64,000 bases of DNA from Emydura subglobosa. Lineage: Eukaryota > Chordata > Testudines > Chelidae. A program made the translations under genes and the position numbers. The stretch lies in assembly GCA_007922225.1 (NCBI GenBank), contig ML679995.1, positions 3,363,928 through 3,427,927 of the forward strand, read 5' to 3'. Position 1 is the stretch's first letter. Each line of letters opens with the position of its first letter. Shown here one piece after another: positions 34,845-45,735 of this stretch. Below the pieces are notes generated by a model. That model searched no databases, was not told the origin of the DNA, and was given only the letters and a program-made list of their open reading frames with translations.

Positions 34845-35595
34845 TACAGACTCATAGACTTTAAGGTCAGAAGGGACCAATAGGATCATCTAGTCTGACC
34901 TCCTGCACAACGCAGGCCTCAGAACCTCACCCACCCACTCCTGGAATAGACCCCCACCTAGGACTGAGTTACTGAAGTCCTCAAATCATGGTTTAAAGAC
35001 TTCAAGGTACAGCGAATCCACCAACAAGTGACCCATGTCCCATGTTGCAGAGGAAGGCGAAAACCCCCCAGGGCCTCTGCCAGTCTGCCCTGGGGGAAAA
35101 TTCCTTCCCGACCCCAAATATGGTGATCAGCTAAACCCTGAGCATGTGGGCAAGACTCACCAGCCGGACACCAGGAAAGAATTCTCTGCTGTAGCTCAGA
35201 ACCTGCCCCATCTAATGTCCCTTCACAGGCCACTGGGCATATTTCCCGCTAGTCGTCAAAGATCAGTTAATTGCCAGATTAGGCTGCCAAATTAATTGCC
35301 ATCATACCATCCCCTCCATACATTTATCAAGCTCAGTCTTGAAGCCAGCTAGGTTTTTTGCCCCCACGGCTCCCCTGGGAAGGCTGTTTCAGAACTTTAC
35401 TCCTCTGATGGTTAGAAACCTTCGTCTAATTTCAAGTCTAAACTTTCCAAAGGCCAGTTTATATCCATTAGTTCTTGTGTCCACATTGGTGCTGAACTGA
35501 AATAACTCCTCCCCCTCCCTGGTGTTTGTCCCTCTGCTGTATTTACAGAGAGCAATCATATCTCCCCTCAGCCTTCCACTAGCCAAGGGAGCGCT
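34845..35595 (-). mobile_element. CR1 LINE 3' end, third subfamily
   Basis: The left terminus reads GACTCATAGACTTTAAGG, AAGGGACCAATAGGATCATC, TAGTCTGACCTCCTGCAC. About 750 bp of 3' UTR and the end of the RT frame follow. Reverse translation of 35389-35586 gives RLRGDMIALCKYSRG, then EGEELFQFS, the typical C-terminus of CR1 ORF2. It is 5'-truncated and fairly well preserved. Confidence 0.92.
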
Positions 35596-35739
35596 CCTTC
35601 TGCTCGTGCGTCAGAAGCTTTTGTCCTGGAAGCAGAAGCATCAGGGTTGTAGGGTGCGTGTGAGTTGTGCCGCAGTGGTGCCCATCGGCCGCGTGCGTCG
35701 CACAGTTTCAGAGCAAAGCTCTGCGTGGCTCCAGCTGAC

Positions 35740-35825
35740 TCAGGGAAGTCCTTTGGCCCGTACTCTACGGGAGGTCAGATGAGGTGACCACAACAGTCCC
35801 TTCTGGCGTGGGAATCTGTGACTCC
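35740..35825 (+). mobile_element. CR1 3' terminus
   Basis: CTCTACGGGAGGTCAGATGA, GGTGACCACAACAGTCCC and TTCTGGCGTGGGAATCTGTG form a forward CR1 tail of the subfamily seen at 50060-50120 (GGGAGATCAGACTAGATGAT). Confidence 0.8.
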
Positions 35826-36150
35826 GTGTTGGGAACCTCTTAGAAGTGCACACAGCTCCCTGCAGGCTGACACGGCAGCCTGGCTGCCTCCCGATTGCGG
35901 CCTACTGGGGTGAGAGTTGCGCCTGGCCTGCGACTGCTCGACGGGTTCTGCCCTCTCTAGCAGCTGGCAAACATCTGGTAGGCACAATTAGGACCTCATC
36001 TGTGAGGTGCTCCTGGGGCAGGGTTTCTATTGCACGAGAGCGGCCGGGAAAGCCTCTTGCAGCGTCCCGCCTCTCTGTGTTCCCTCCGTCGCCCGGAGAG
36101 GAGTCACCGTGACGTCCCCGTTAGTAATCTGGCTTTCTGCTTCCCGGCAG

Positions 36151-36268
36151 CCTCACCCAAGGAGCCAGTGCTGATGTGCCGATCCAACAACTACCCCAAG
36201 GGATTCTACTGCAGCTGGCACCTGCCCAGCCCCACGTACATCCCCAACACCTTCAATATCACCGTCAT
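36151..36268 (+). CDS. CNTFR: CNTFR internal exon, start of cytokine-binding domain 1
   Basis: CNTFR is the GPI-anchored alpha receptor that binds ciliary neurotrophic factor at the cell surface and recruits LIFR and gp130. This 118-bp exon follows the acceptor TTCTGCTTCCCGGCAG and ends before the donor GTAAGT at 36269. Its first two bases complete a split codon (phase 1) and its last two start one (phase 2). Translation gives about 39 residues beginning SPKEPVLMCRSNNYPKGF. Cys at 9 and Cys at 20 of the full codons, followed by Ser-Trp, form the first disulphide pair (C-X10-C-X-W) of a class I cytokine receptor D1. An N-glycosylation site NIT lies near the end. From the known family layout, the preceding exon should encode the Ig domain, but I did not find it. 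Recognition is from family memory and is strong. Confidence 0.96.
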
Positions 36269-37687
36269 GTAAGTGCCTGGGGCCCAGGGGGAGGGGAAGG
36301 GAGGGCAGAGCTGCCTCTTTGCAGGGGGCAATTTTGTCTCCAGACCGTAGGCCAAATCTGGAATAAATCTGGAGTTGCTCCCTGGAGTGCCTCCCGGTTC
36401 ACACCACGGACACAGCGCACCTCAGAGGTACCCGGGGTAGCAGCATGTCCCAGAACACGGGGCGCCGTTCTGAGGGGCAGCCAGCTGTGCACAGGGGTGA
36501 TGTTCCGGTGTCAGCCAAGGGCCATCACATCCCTCTCGGCCTGCATCATACGCCGGAGCGCAGCTGGCCCGGCAGTGGGGAGTGCCATCCGTTTCCATGG
36601 TGCTCCTGGCAACGCCTAGCTGATCACACAGCGACATGTCTGCAGGAGCCCCGGGGGGAATCCGGGGGGTCCCTATACCCTGCCCAAAGGACGGACACTC
36701 CCTTCCCAGACAGCACCGCCTCGGCCGGGCTACGCGGCAGAGGGGTCTAAGTGCTGCTGTTTTCCTATGTGACGGCCACCTGCTGGCCTGTGTGACCTGC
36801 GTTTGGCACCTCAGTCCTAACGGGGAGGAGTCCACGCCACTCCAGATCTCGATTAACCCTGGCCCTAAACCTGACTGCGTGTGGACAGGGAAGGCTCATC
36901 TCAATCCGGGTCCGGGGGGGTGGGGGAGTTAGGGTTAGGGTCCTTGTTCTGTGGATGAATCAATGGGTTTCTGGCTCCAGGGCTGTCAATCAGCACAAAA
37001 TTCCCCCTCCAAATGGTTTAAAGTCACGGGGAGCGTGTGAGCCTGGGACGTGCCCTTTGGAAGGGAATCACCTCTTCGGCTCTGCGTCTGGCGCAGCCCG
37101 TGGGAGCCCTGGACGGTGGGGAGGTAGCTTTTCACTGGGGGGCCATGGCAGAGTCCATGCAGAAGCTGAGGAGCACCCCCCTGGCTGCGCCGCCAGATCC
37201 GTTTCTCGCTGGGTGCAGTCACGGGAGGCTGGGGGAAGGCCCTGCTCAAACTCGGGGTCACAGTCTCACGGCACACTGGGAAAGCGGGAGCAGCTCAGCC
37301 CAGGAGCCAGAGAAAGAGTTTCACCCTGAAAGTCAAACCTAGAAAACAACAGGTTTCTTGGCTGGGTTTGTGAGGAGGTGGAACGTGCTTCAAGATAGAC
37401 CCAACAACTTTCCCCGTCCCCGGCTTTCCCCACACGGCAGGAAACCCCTGAGGTGATGCAGCTGAGGTCTGACCCAAAGAGGAGGGCCCAGGGGAAGGTG
37501 GAGGAGCAGGGAGTCTCTGCAAGGCTGAGGGCAGGTCTAAGCTGAGAAGAGAGCAGGATAATTAGGGCCAGGCAGAAGCTGCGGGTTGCCAGCATGGCCC
37601 TAGCCCTGGCCCCGTGCGCCCCTGTGTCGCACTGAGCGCTGATCCTCGGGGTAACTCCTCTTTTCTCTTCTTTTCTGGTTTTGACAG
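36269..37687 (+). other. CNTFR: CNTFR intron, 1.4 kb
   Basis: The donor is GTAAGT and the acceptor is TTCTTTTCTGGTTTTGACAG. This phase 2 intron contains no recognised transposon, which is unusual in this window. A double TTAGGG word sits near 36930. Its right part (37266-37595) carries the signal-peptide-like antisense frame described separately. Confidence 0.9.
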
Positions 37688-38066
37688 GCATGGCCCAAGA
37701 GAGTTGGTCTGTGAGAAAGACCCTTTCCCCAAGAACAGGTGTCACATCAGATATCTCCAGCTCTTCTCCACCGTGAAGTACAAGGTGACCTTGACAGTCA
37801 CGAATGCTCTGGGCAGGAACTCCACCACAATCACCTTTGACGAGTTCGCCATAGGTAACTTCCGTGGCCGGCGCTAGGCTCTCGGAACCAGGCAGACGGT
37901 CGGACTTGTTCTGCGTGTGACCTTTTCTTAGTTCCTTTAACCAGCTGGGGGGGTGATGCTGGGCAGAGGTGCCAGGTTGACAGCCCTGGGAGCAGACCCT
38001 TTCGTTATCCACAGAACAGAACCGTCCAGGGCAGCGGCACGGCACGCTTCCCCCACAGTATCCCAC
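37266..38066 (-). other. Antisense open frame across a CNTFR exon, status unknown
   Basis: A 266-codon open frame runs antisense through CNTFR exon 37688-37854 into the upstream intron. It matches no protein I recognise. The internal Met at residue 158 (37595) starts a 109-residue stretch whose first 26 residues look like a secretory signal peptide: MLATRSFCLALIILLSSQL, then Arg-Pro-Ala-Leu-Ser-Leu-Ala with a plausible cleavage after Ser-Leu-Ala. Several Cys residues follow. On the - strand a pyrimidine tract ending CTCTCTTCTCAG falls just inside, so a spliced form is possible. Part of the frame is constrained by the sense exon. It may be chance; human CNTFR does have an annotated antisense lncRNA. 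Confidence 0.2.
37688..37854 (+). CDS. CNTFR: CNTFR internal exon, rest of cytokine-binding domain 1
   Basis: This 167-bp exon begins with the last base of the split Met codon and then encodes 55 residues, HGPRELVCEKDPFPKN onward. It ends one base into the next codon (phase 1) before the donor GTAACT. Cys 8 and Cys 18 are the second conserved disulphide pair of D1, and HIRYLQLFSTVKYKV and TNALGRNSTTITFDEF are hallmark CNTFR strands. There is one N-glycosylation site, NST. With the previous exon it completes the first fibronectin-III-like domain of the ligand-binding module. Reading frame and phases join exactly with exons 36151-36268 and 53785-53948, so this is a functional exon, not a processed copy. 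Confidence 0.97.
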
Positions 38067-38079
38067 CCGTGTGCTTGAC

Positions 38080-39820
38080 CCATGTCCTTCAGGGACCCCT
38101 TCGAGTCATGAGACGGGAGGTATGGTCTCCGTGGGCCATGTAGCCGTTGGCTACTCTGCTGACGGGAAGATAGTCCACACCAACTACAGTGGTGCTTTCC
38201 TGAGTGTTTTGTTTAGGACACGGGCTGTGACCACTAGTTCAGTAGGCCACCAAACAGGTGTCCGATGACAACACTGACCGAAGCAAGATTTGAGTGGGCA
38301 GCCCCCCGAGCTGTCTAATTTCCTGTTTATCGTCTGGTGTGTTTCCTGTTTCCCATCTCTGGCTGCCAGGATCAGAGCTGTCAGAGCGGTCTGCAAAATG
38401 TATGCTCAGCTCCTTTCGACTCACAGGCGGTTTGGGGTGGGAAGCAGGCCTCTTTCGGAGTGGTTCCACTGTCCGTGCCCCATTCTGAGTAGGAAAAAGA
38501 CGTTCCCCCCAGGGAACTGGTGCAGGAGGAGAGGGCTTCACGGCTTGCACCAGACATACTTATTCCCTGTTTTCGCTCATCCAGTCAGGGAGCAGAAATA
38601 ATACTGCACCGTGTGACTCGGCGGACCAATCACATGCCACGCATGATAGACAGTCACAATGAGTCATTCAGAAACAGCCTATCGGCCGGATTGTGTACCC
38701 GTAAAGCGATGGCTAAATAGCTCCCTCGTCTCAGGTTCTGCGTGGTATGGGGTCAGCTATGTTGGGAGACGCAGACGTCTCTTAGGAGAGGGAACACAGC
38801 AGACACATGGGACAGGCTGTTGTTATTGAGCTGTGTCAGTCTGGCCAGGGCCGCATTGTGCTGGGTGCTTCACAGGCATACAGTAAAAGACCTTTCCTGC
38901 CCGGCAAGCGCACCATCTTCATCTAAAGCAAGAGATGGGCGGCAGAAAACAACCGGAGAAGGAGGGTTAGCTATGGTGTCATTGTTATTTATGTGTATTA
39001 CCATAGCATACAGGGACCCTAGTCGTAAACCAGGACACAGCTGTGCTAAGTTGTGTGTCCACAGTTCATAGGTGACTCAAGCTGCTCCTGGTCTCAGCCA
39101 GCCATCTGCCTAGCTGTACTGTATAATGGATCCTTACTGAATACATTTCAGGATTCAGTTGGCTCTCATGGTGACATCTGTCCTAGCCACTCACTGGCAG
39201 GTTTGTTGCCATTCTATGTGTAATAATGGTGATAATCACCCGATGGCACTGTGCTGGGTGCAGCGACAAGAACCCAAAAAGAACTGGACCTTGCATATCT
39301 CTAGCGTCCTTCATCTCCAGGGAACCCAAAGCCCCACACAACTCACAGAGGAATGTGTTATCAAACTTTCCATTTGGCTTTGATACTGTCTATTCAGGTC
39401 TAGAAAAGCTTTGGCTGAATCTCAATGCATCTCAGACTTTGTCATAACCTGGTGGATTGAGCAATTAAGATGAAAATATCATGGATATTCTTGTGTTTCT
39501 GGTTCTGGCCAAAACCAGACCAAAAATGTAAACACAAGAATTAACCAACTTTCCTTCCGTTTCCATCAAGATACAAGTTTTCTTCCATTTGAGTTGGGAG
39601 AAAAGGCTTTGGGGAAGTGCGTGTTCTCCCAAAACGAATTTGTCCGTTCTTAAAATAAAAACAAAAACCAGACAAAGCAAAGCCCAGAATGAAGTAAAAC
39701 TATGTGCTGGTTACACAAATTCCCCATCAGTGATTGGTCTGTAAGAAAAAGTCCATGACATCCCTGCAATCCAGTCAGTGTTCAGTCATTTGATGTGAAT
39801 ATGTCAGTTCTGGGAGAGAG
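38080..39820. other. Intronic, mostly unclassified
   Basis: No exon was recognised. Around 38830-38935 the words CCGCATTGTGCTGGGTGC, TTCACAGGCATACAG and GACCTTTCCTGCCCGG resemble an old L2-like repeat seen elsewhere near 34075. The rest is unique-looking. Confidence 0.4.
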
Positions 39821-39824
39821 AAAG

Positions 39825-40075
39825 ATGGGCAAAATCCATGCTTGGTGCAAGCAGGTGCAACGCCATTGATTTCAGCTGAGTTGCTTTCACTCACCCCAAG
39901 ATGGATTTGGCCCCTGTGTTGTTCTAAATTCAGGCACCAAATCTTGACAGTGAGGGTGATTGTGAACCCTTTGTGCTGTGTTTGTACGGCAGCTAGCTCA
40001 GTGAAGTCCTGGTACATGACTAGAACTCCTAGACACTAGAGTGATACAAATAACAAATCCTAATAATAGTAGCTG
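39825..40075 (+). repeat. Old SINE/LINE tail and GGTGTAAAT-family fragment
   Basis: The left half (CAGGTGCAACGCCATTGATT; GATGGATTTGGCCC) belongs to the old repeat seen at 9131. The right half (TGCTGTGTTTGTACGGCAGC; TCCTGGTACATGACTAG; GATACAAATAACAAATCC) has the typical layout of an L2-like 3' tail ending in AATAAT-type repeats. Confidence 0.5.
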
Positions 40076-40194
40076 GAACAACTTACACTGGGGTGTGGTG
40101 TATTCTCTCTCCATCACGTGGAGTCTTTAAATCAAAACTGGCCATCTTTCTAAAAGACACACGCCTTAAATGAAGGTGCCCTCTAGTTCCACTA

Positions 40195-40318
40195 CAAGTT
40201 GCTGGACTCAGTGCAGGAATCGTTGAGTGAATTTCTATGTCCTGCGCTCTGCAGCAAGTCAGACTAGACGATCATACTGATCCCTTCTAGCCTGAACATC
40301 TACAGAAACAATGATTTT
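40195..40318 (+). mobile_element. CR1 3' terminus
   Basis: GTTGCTGGACTCAGTGCAGG, AAGTCAGACTAGACGATCA and CTGATCCCTTCTAGCC are the forward CR1 tail of the third subfamily. Confidence 0.8.
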
Positions 40319-40394
40319 ACATCTGCAGGGAGTAAGGTGATAGACTCCCCAGTGATGAGTAAGGGTTTAAGTAGGCAGCTGGGGAGACAGCAAA

Positions 40395-42312
40395 GAAATT
40401 ATGGGATGAAGTCATCTGCGGAGAACATACACAAACTTTCCTACACAACCCAAATTGAGCTTCTTTTGAGGTCTCAAGGATTTTGCTTACCTTTAAATAG
40501 ATATTTAGCAAATCCAGCAGGTAGGGACAAAATCCGAAAGTCCAAGACACAAAATGAGTTATACCTAGCAAGGGACGTAAAAGGCAGGAAGACGAGGTTC
40601 TTTAAATACATTAGGAGGAAGAGGAAGGAAAATGTAGGTCCTCTATTTAGTAGGGAAGGATAGCTAATAATGGATGACATCAAGAAGGCCGAGGTGTTGA
40701 ATGCCTATTTTACTTCAGTCTTTACTAAAACGGTCACTAATGAGCACCAGATACTAAACCCAATTCATGGTAATAACAAAGGGGAAGGAATGCAAGCCAA
40801 AATAGGAAAGAACGTGTTAAAAAATAGTTAGATATGTTAGATGTAGTCAAGTCAGCAGGGCCTGATCAGATTAAATTTAGGGGACTTAAGGAACTCACTG
40901 AAGCAATCTTGGAACCATTAGCTCTTCTTTTTGAGAACTCCTGGAGAATGGGTGAGGTCCCAGAGGCCTGGAGAAAGGTAAACATAGCACCTATCTTTAA
41001 AAAGGGGGACAAAGAAGACTCAGAGAATTGTAGACCAGTCAGCCTCACCTGGAAAGATACTGGAAAAAATGATTAAACACTCAGTTCATAAGCACCTGGA
41101 GGATAATATGGTGAGCCGGACTAGATTTGTCGAAAACAAATCATGCCAAAGAAATGCCTAATTTCCTTCTTTGACAGGGTCACTGGCCTAGTGAATAGGG
41201 GGATGCAGGAGAAATGATAGATCTTGATTTTAGGAAGGCTTTTGACACAGTCCAAAATGACATTCTCAAAAACAAAAGGGGGAAATGTAATCTAGATGAA
41301 ATTACTGTAACGTGGGTGCACAGCTGGTTGAAAGACCATACTCAAAGAATAGTTATCAGTCATTCGCTGTCAAACTGGGGGGACATATCTGTTCCCACAG
41401 GGGTCAACCCTGGGTCCAATATTTTCATTAATGACTTGGATAACACAGGGGAGAGTATGCTCATCAAATTAGCTGGGAGGGATTGCAATCACTTTGGAGG
41501 ACAGGATTAGAATTCAAAGTGACTTTGACAAGATGAAGAATCGGTCTGATTTCAGCTCAGTGAAATTCAATAAAGACAAGAGCACAATATTACACTGAGG
41601 AAGGAAAAATCAAATGCACAGCTACAAAATGGGGAATAGCTGGTTAGGTGGTAGCACTGCTGAACAGGACCTGGGTTATTTGACCATCCAACGTGTCTTT
41701 AAAAATGCTAATATCATTCTGGGCTGTATTAACAGGAGTCTTTTACGTAAGACACGGCAGGGAATTGTCCCACTCTACTCAGTGCTTGTGAGGCCTAAGC
41801 TGCAGTACTGCATCCATTTCTGGGTGAGACACTTTAAGAAAGATGCAGACAAACTGGAGAGAATCCAGAGGAGAGTAACAAAAATGATGAAAGGTTTAGA
41901 AAACCTGGCCTATGAGGACAGGTTAAAACAACTGGGCATGTTTAGTCTTAAGAAAAGGAGACTGAGGGGGGATCTAATAACGGTCTTCAAATATGTTAAG
42001 GGCTGTTATAAAGAGGATGGTTGTCAGATATTCTCCATGTCCACTAAAGGTAGGACAAGAAGTAATTGCCTTAATCTGCAGCAACGGAGAGTTCAGTTAG
42101 ATATTAGGGAAAACTTTCTAATTCTAAGGGAAGTTAAATGCTGGAACAGGCTTTGACGGGATGTTGTGAAATCCCCATCACTGGTGATTTTTAAGAACAG
42201 GTTGGACAGACTGCTGTCGGGGACAGTCTAGTTTACTGGGTCCTGCCTCAGGGCAGGGGGCTGAAGTAGATGATCCCCCAGCAGCCCTTCCAGCCCTACA
42301 CCCTATGATGTG
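40395..42312 (+). mobile_element. CR1 LINE, decayed ORF2 in CNTFR intron
   Basis: About 1.9 kb of forward CR1 lies in the same orientation as CNTFR. RT fragments appear in order: YLARDVKGRKTRFFKYIR (40555-40615), the LALLFENSWRMGEVPEAW block with IAPIFKKGDKEDSENCRPVS (40915-41045), DLDFRKAFDTVQNDI (41220-41265), and a C-terminal part from 41614 to 42156 with GCINRSLL, LERIQRRVTKMMKGLENL and FSLKKRRLRGDLITVFKY. Stops and frameshifts separate these parts. The region expected to hold the FADD catalytic box (about 41460-41490) reads IKLAGRDC, so the active site is lost. It ends in a CR1 tail at about 42310. Confidence 0.94.
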
Positions 42313-42769
42313 TAAAGCATTTTGTTCATGGTCATGCACCTTTGCTCTCTCTGTTTGGTGTGGAAAATGGCACAGGTAGGAAGTAACCTCAGGTAGCCAG
42401 TTACCTGCTCTGCCTGCCCTATCCCTAGCCATTCCTGCGTCTAGGTTAGGACATGCCACTGCAGATCTCAACTCGTCCTTGACTGGCCTTTTCATTCCCA
42501 GGTTCGATCAGACCCGGGATGCCCCACAGTGCAGTTCCACTTGTGGAAGCTGCTGTGCAAACTCGTGTCGTGCTCAGAATGGTTTTATCTCTACTAGGAT
42601 TTAAATTTGTGATATTAACGAGCTCCGTCTAATTATCACCTTCTAAAACTCCAGTCAGGACAAAGCCATTAAACTTCAGCACAGGCTCAACTGTGTTAGC
42701 TAGAACCCAGGTTTTGTAACCCGCTAAAATTGAGCTAACGTTGATCAAATGTATCCCGACTGGTGTCAA
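42313..42769. other. Intronic, nothing recognised
   Basis: Unclassified sequence between two CR1 elements. Confidence 0.4.
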
Positions 42770-43005
42770 AGGAGAACTAGATAAGTTCATGGAGGATAGC
42801 GTCCATTCCTGGTCAGGGTTGCAACCCCATGCTTTGTGTGTCACTGGCCTCTCTTTGCCAGAAACTGGGAGTAGATGATGGGATGGATCACTCGCTAATT
42901 GCCTGATGCCTGAAGCACTTGGCATTGACCACTGTCAGCAGACAGGATATTGGGCTAAATGGACTGTTGGGCTGACCCAGTATGGCCGTTCTTAGATTCT
43001 TTTTA
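42770..43005 (+). mobile_element. CR1 3' end, second subfamily
   Basis: GGAGAACTAGATAAGTTCAT, GGAGGATAGCGTCCATTCC, GCCAGAAACTGGGAGTAGAT, TAAATGGACTGTTGGGCTG, ACCCAGTATGGCCGTTCTTA. This is the forward counterpart of the element at 2940-3385. It is 5'-truncated. Confidence 0.9.
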
Positions 43006-43119
43006 AGGGGAACTTTCAACAGAGTTAAACGATCCTGACTGAACTAACTTGATTAACATTAGAAGGAGGCTTGAGGAGCAAAGCATCCACTAGGAGTACT
43101 TTGGGGAAGCCACCTTACT

Positions 43120-43240
43120 AGTTAGACGATAGAGTTTGAGAAATGTGTGCACAGGATTATATGATGCGATTGCCTGTGGTATCAGGGGACTGGACTCAGT
43201 GACCCAGCAAGTCCCTTCCAGTGCTATGTTCCTTAAAAAA
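43120..43240 (+). mobile_element. CR1-like 3' tail
   Basis: TATCAGGGGACTGGACTCAG, TGACCCAGCAAGTCCCTTCC and AGTGCTATGTTCCTT form a short, diverged forward CR1 terminus. Confidence 0.65.
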
Positions 43241-43320
43241 AACCAACATTTTTCTTCTTAGGCTAGATAAGGCCATTGTCATCTAACCCTGAGTGGTGGA
43301 GGTAAAAACGCCTGAGTATT

Positions 43321-43390
43321 GTCTACACTAGAGCCTCCGCTGATGTTGTACCCATTGGGAATTATGGCTCCAGAAACTCCTAGTGTAGAC
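43321..43390. mobile_element. 70-bp MITE with perfect 11-bp inverted ends
   Basis: GTCTACACTAG (43321-43331) faces CTAGTGTAGAC (43380-43390), a perfect 11-bp inverted repeat with only 48 bases between. The GTCTACACT end is shared by the foldback elements at 45480-45735, 46005-46275 and 62001-62145, so this is likely a deletion derivative of that group. Confidence 0.7.
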
Positions 43391-44264
43391 ACAGTCCGCA
43401 GGAAATTCAGTTGCCGCCTCGGATGTTAGAAGCCCAGCCCTGGATGCAGGCGCTTAGTAGACTTTTCCCCCGACTCCCTCCAAATGGAATAGAACTGAAC
43501 CTCAGTGGAGCATGGAGCAAGTCTGCCACTTGTCTCCTTGTCAGACCACCCAGCAATGGGGCCCATCGAAACGGACAGATTCCTGGGAAGAGCTCACCTT
43601 CTTTGGTTTGTTTTCTCCCTCTCCCTTGCTCCAGTCTCCAGCGGAAAACTCCCTTCCCAGCAGCTCAGAAGATGAACGCTCATTGAGTGGAAAATGACTG
43701 GTGCATTCTTTTGCTGTCCTTTGCGAATTGCCTCGCTCGCGGGTCGCGCAGCGCTGGTCATTAGCAGCCAGCTGCGAGGAGCTGCTCCGCGTTGCCACTT
43801 TAAATGATGGCTGCAAGATGTGTTCAAGCCCTCCGGCCCCGTCTCTCATCAGCAAGGGATCCGGGCTGCTGTCCTCCCCTCTCTTGCCTGGAAATTGTTT
43901 CCTGAGTTACACTCTCTGCAAAGGCGTCAATATTAGCAGAGGTCGGGAGAGGAGCTCGGAGCCCAGGGCAGCCAGGAGCGGGGAGAGAAGCCGGGGCGGC
44001 TGATGCACCACTTACCATGCTGCACAAGCCCCGTGTCGCTGCTCTTTGTACCAAAGGAAGCTGGGAGCAGATGGGCAGGTGCCATCCGCAGAGAGAGGCT
44101 GGAGAGCAGAGAAGGGGCTGTAGAGAGCGTGAGGGGTGGGAGCTGTGAGATTGCTCTAGAGTGGAATGGAGGAGGCTGTGGAGCAGACACACATACAGAG
44201 GGACTAGGTACAGATGGACCGAGGGAGCTATAAACCCTCAGTGCCTAAACTGACCACGAGCTAT
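43391..44264. other. Intronic, nothing recognised
   Basis: Unclassified sequence. Frames of about 100-120 codons on both strands overlap and have no motif. Confidence 0.4.
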
Positions 44265-44405
44265 TGCAGGTCAGGAGAAAACTTCCCCTCTGGGCAGATT
44301 ATCCCCATCGCTGGCCATCTGAAGCAGCTGGGGTTGCCCGCTGTCCAAGACAGAATGCGGGGCTAGATGGGCCCCTGGTCTTATCCAGGCTGGCAGTGCC
44401 CATGT
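44265..44405 (+). mobile_element. CR1-type 3' tail
   Basis: CTCTGGGCAGATTATCCCC, GGGGTTGCCCGCTGTCCAAG, ACAGAATGCGGGGCTAGAT and GGGCCCCTGGTCTTATCC follow the order of a forward CR1 terminus (GACAGGATACTGGGCTAGATGG-like in other copies). It is diverged. Confidence 0.65.
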
Positions 44406-44775
44406 CCCTGCAGGCAGTGTGAGCGGGCGCAGACACTCTGGCCAGGCCTCACAGCATGATGATGAGAAGGAGCCAGCCGGTGCCTCAACTGCCAGGGGCC
44501 TGAGGCCCAATTTAAAAGGATCCTCTCCCTGGGGAGGGTGAGCAGCAGTGCCTTTCAGGCTGGGCCAGGGGAGGCCACGGGGAGAACAGCCGGAGGTTAC
44601 TCGTCAGGAAGGGCTTCTGTGTTCAGACCAGCTCCACTCACTCTGACAGGGCCACCTGGGTGAATCCCCTCGCGCATCCAGAGGACATGAAGGCTCTGTC
44701 TACATTGAAGTCAGAGACCTGCCAGTGGCCCGGGCCAAGGTTACCCAGGATTCCTCGGCCCAGTAACTTTTAGTC
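44406..44775. other. Intronic, with a possible MITE end
   Basis: Unclassified except for GGCTCTGTCTACATTGAAG near 44690, which resembles the outer end of the GTCTACACT MITE group. Confidence 0.35.
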
Positions 44776-44779
44776 TCTG

Positions 44780-45340
44780 CGAGTCAGTATCAGGGAATAA
44801 ACCAAAGGAAACCCAGTACCTGCGCCTGCCGCATGGCTGGCACAGACAAGTCAAAACCAAGCGCTCTTCACTTAAAGCTTCCTTTACTGGTCTCCAGCAA
44901 TTCCCGCTGGAATTACCTTTACCACTTATTTATCTTAAGCACCTACTAATACAACAGGTGGTTAGAGTACCCCAAAACTTGATAGTTACCCCACAAGTCC
45001 GAGGCAGTCTTTGGGTGAACCAGTCACAGATTTCCGGAGATCTTTTCAATGTGTCCACGAAGTGATTCTCCTAATTTAGGCTCGCTACCTCCCTCATACA
45101 CCCCGAAAGTTACAGAGACGTGTCGATCAAGAAAACGTTCCAGAACTGACCAAATCAATCAATCACTGAGCAGAAGCAGGCGCTACAGAAACATGTCACT
45201 AAAAGAAAACATCGTTAAGCAAGCAGTCTTAAGCCATTAATCTGATAGCTACATTTCCCCATGCCGACAATTCTAAAATATAGCCAGACTTCCTGTTTTT
45301 CATAGACATCTGCCCCAGCAGATTCAGAGAGAGAGAGAGA
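44780..45340 (-). mobile_element. LTR-like retroelement fragment, tentative
   Basis: This AT-rich block differs sharply in composition from its neighbours and lacks CR1 words. Its general layout (a GGAATAAACC start, GAAAACATCGTTAAGC-type internal runs, a C-rich right edge) resembles the block at 63150-64000 and suggests an old LTR or its inside. No gag or pol frame is visible. Confidence 0.3.
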
Positions 45341-45479
45341 ATGCAGAGTCAAGTCCACTTCACGTGTTCACTCTCTGCCCCCCCTTCCCCCGCTTCCCAG
45401 TTTGCCTCGTTTATGCCTACAGAGGCCTACAAATGGCTAAAAGCAGCAAGCAGAATAAGTGGTAGCCCGGCCCAAAAAC

Positions 45480-45735
45480 TGGCAGTGACTTGGGCGTCTG
45501 GCTGGTTGCTAAAGTGCCCCTGTGCACCAGCTGACTCGGACTTATGGGGCTCGGGCTCCGGGGCTGTTAAATTGCAGTGTAGACGTTCAGGGTCAAGCTT
45601 CAGCCCCAGTTCTGGGACCCTCCTTCCTTGCAGGATCCTAGAGCCAGACTCCAGCCCTAGCCCCGCGAAGCCAAGTCTGCGGGCACGGGCCAGCTGCAGG
45701 TTTTCAGCTGCAATGTAGACACCCTGAAGAGCCAA
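45480..45735. mobile_element. Foldback MITE, GTCTACACT group
   Basis: Two related halves face each other. Left-half words are GACTCGGACTTATGGGGCTC, GGGCTCCGGGGCTGTTAAAT and TTGCAGTGTAGACGTTC. Right-half words are GGGCACGGGCCAGCTGCAGG and AGCTGCAATGTAGACACCC. Both the inner and the outer boundaries carry GTAGAC words, typical of long palindromic hAT-type MITEs. No coding capacity. Confidence 0.65.

Noticed and set aside
36924..36945. Two consecutive TTAGGG words, telomere-like
   Set aside because: Only two units. Too short to call an interstitial telomeric repeat.
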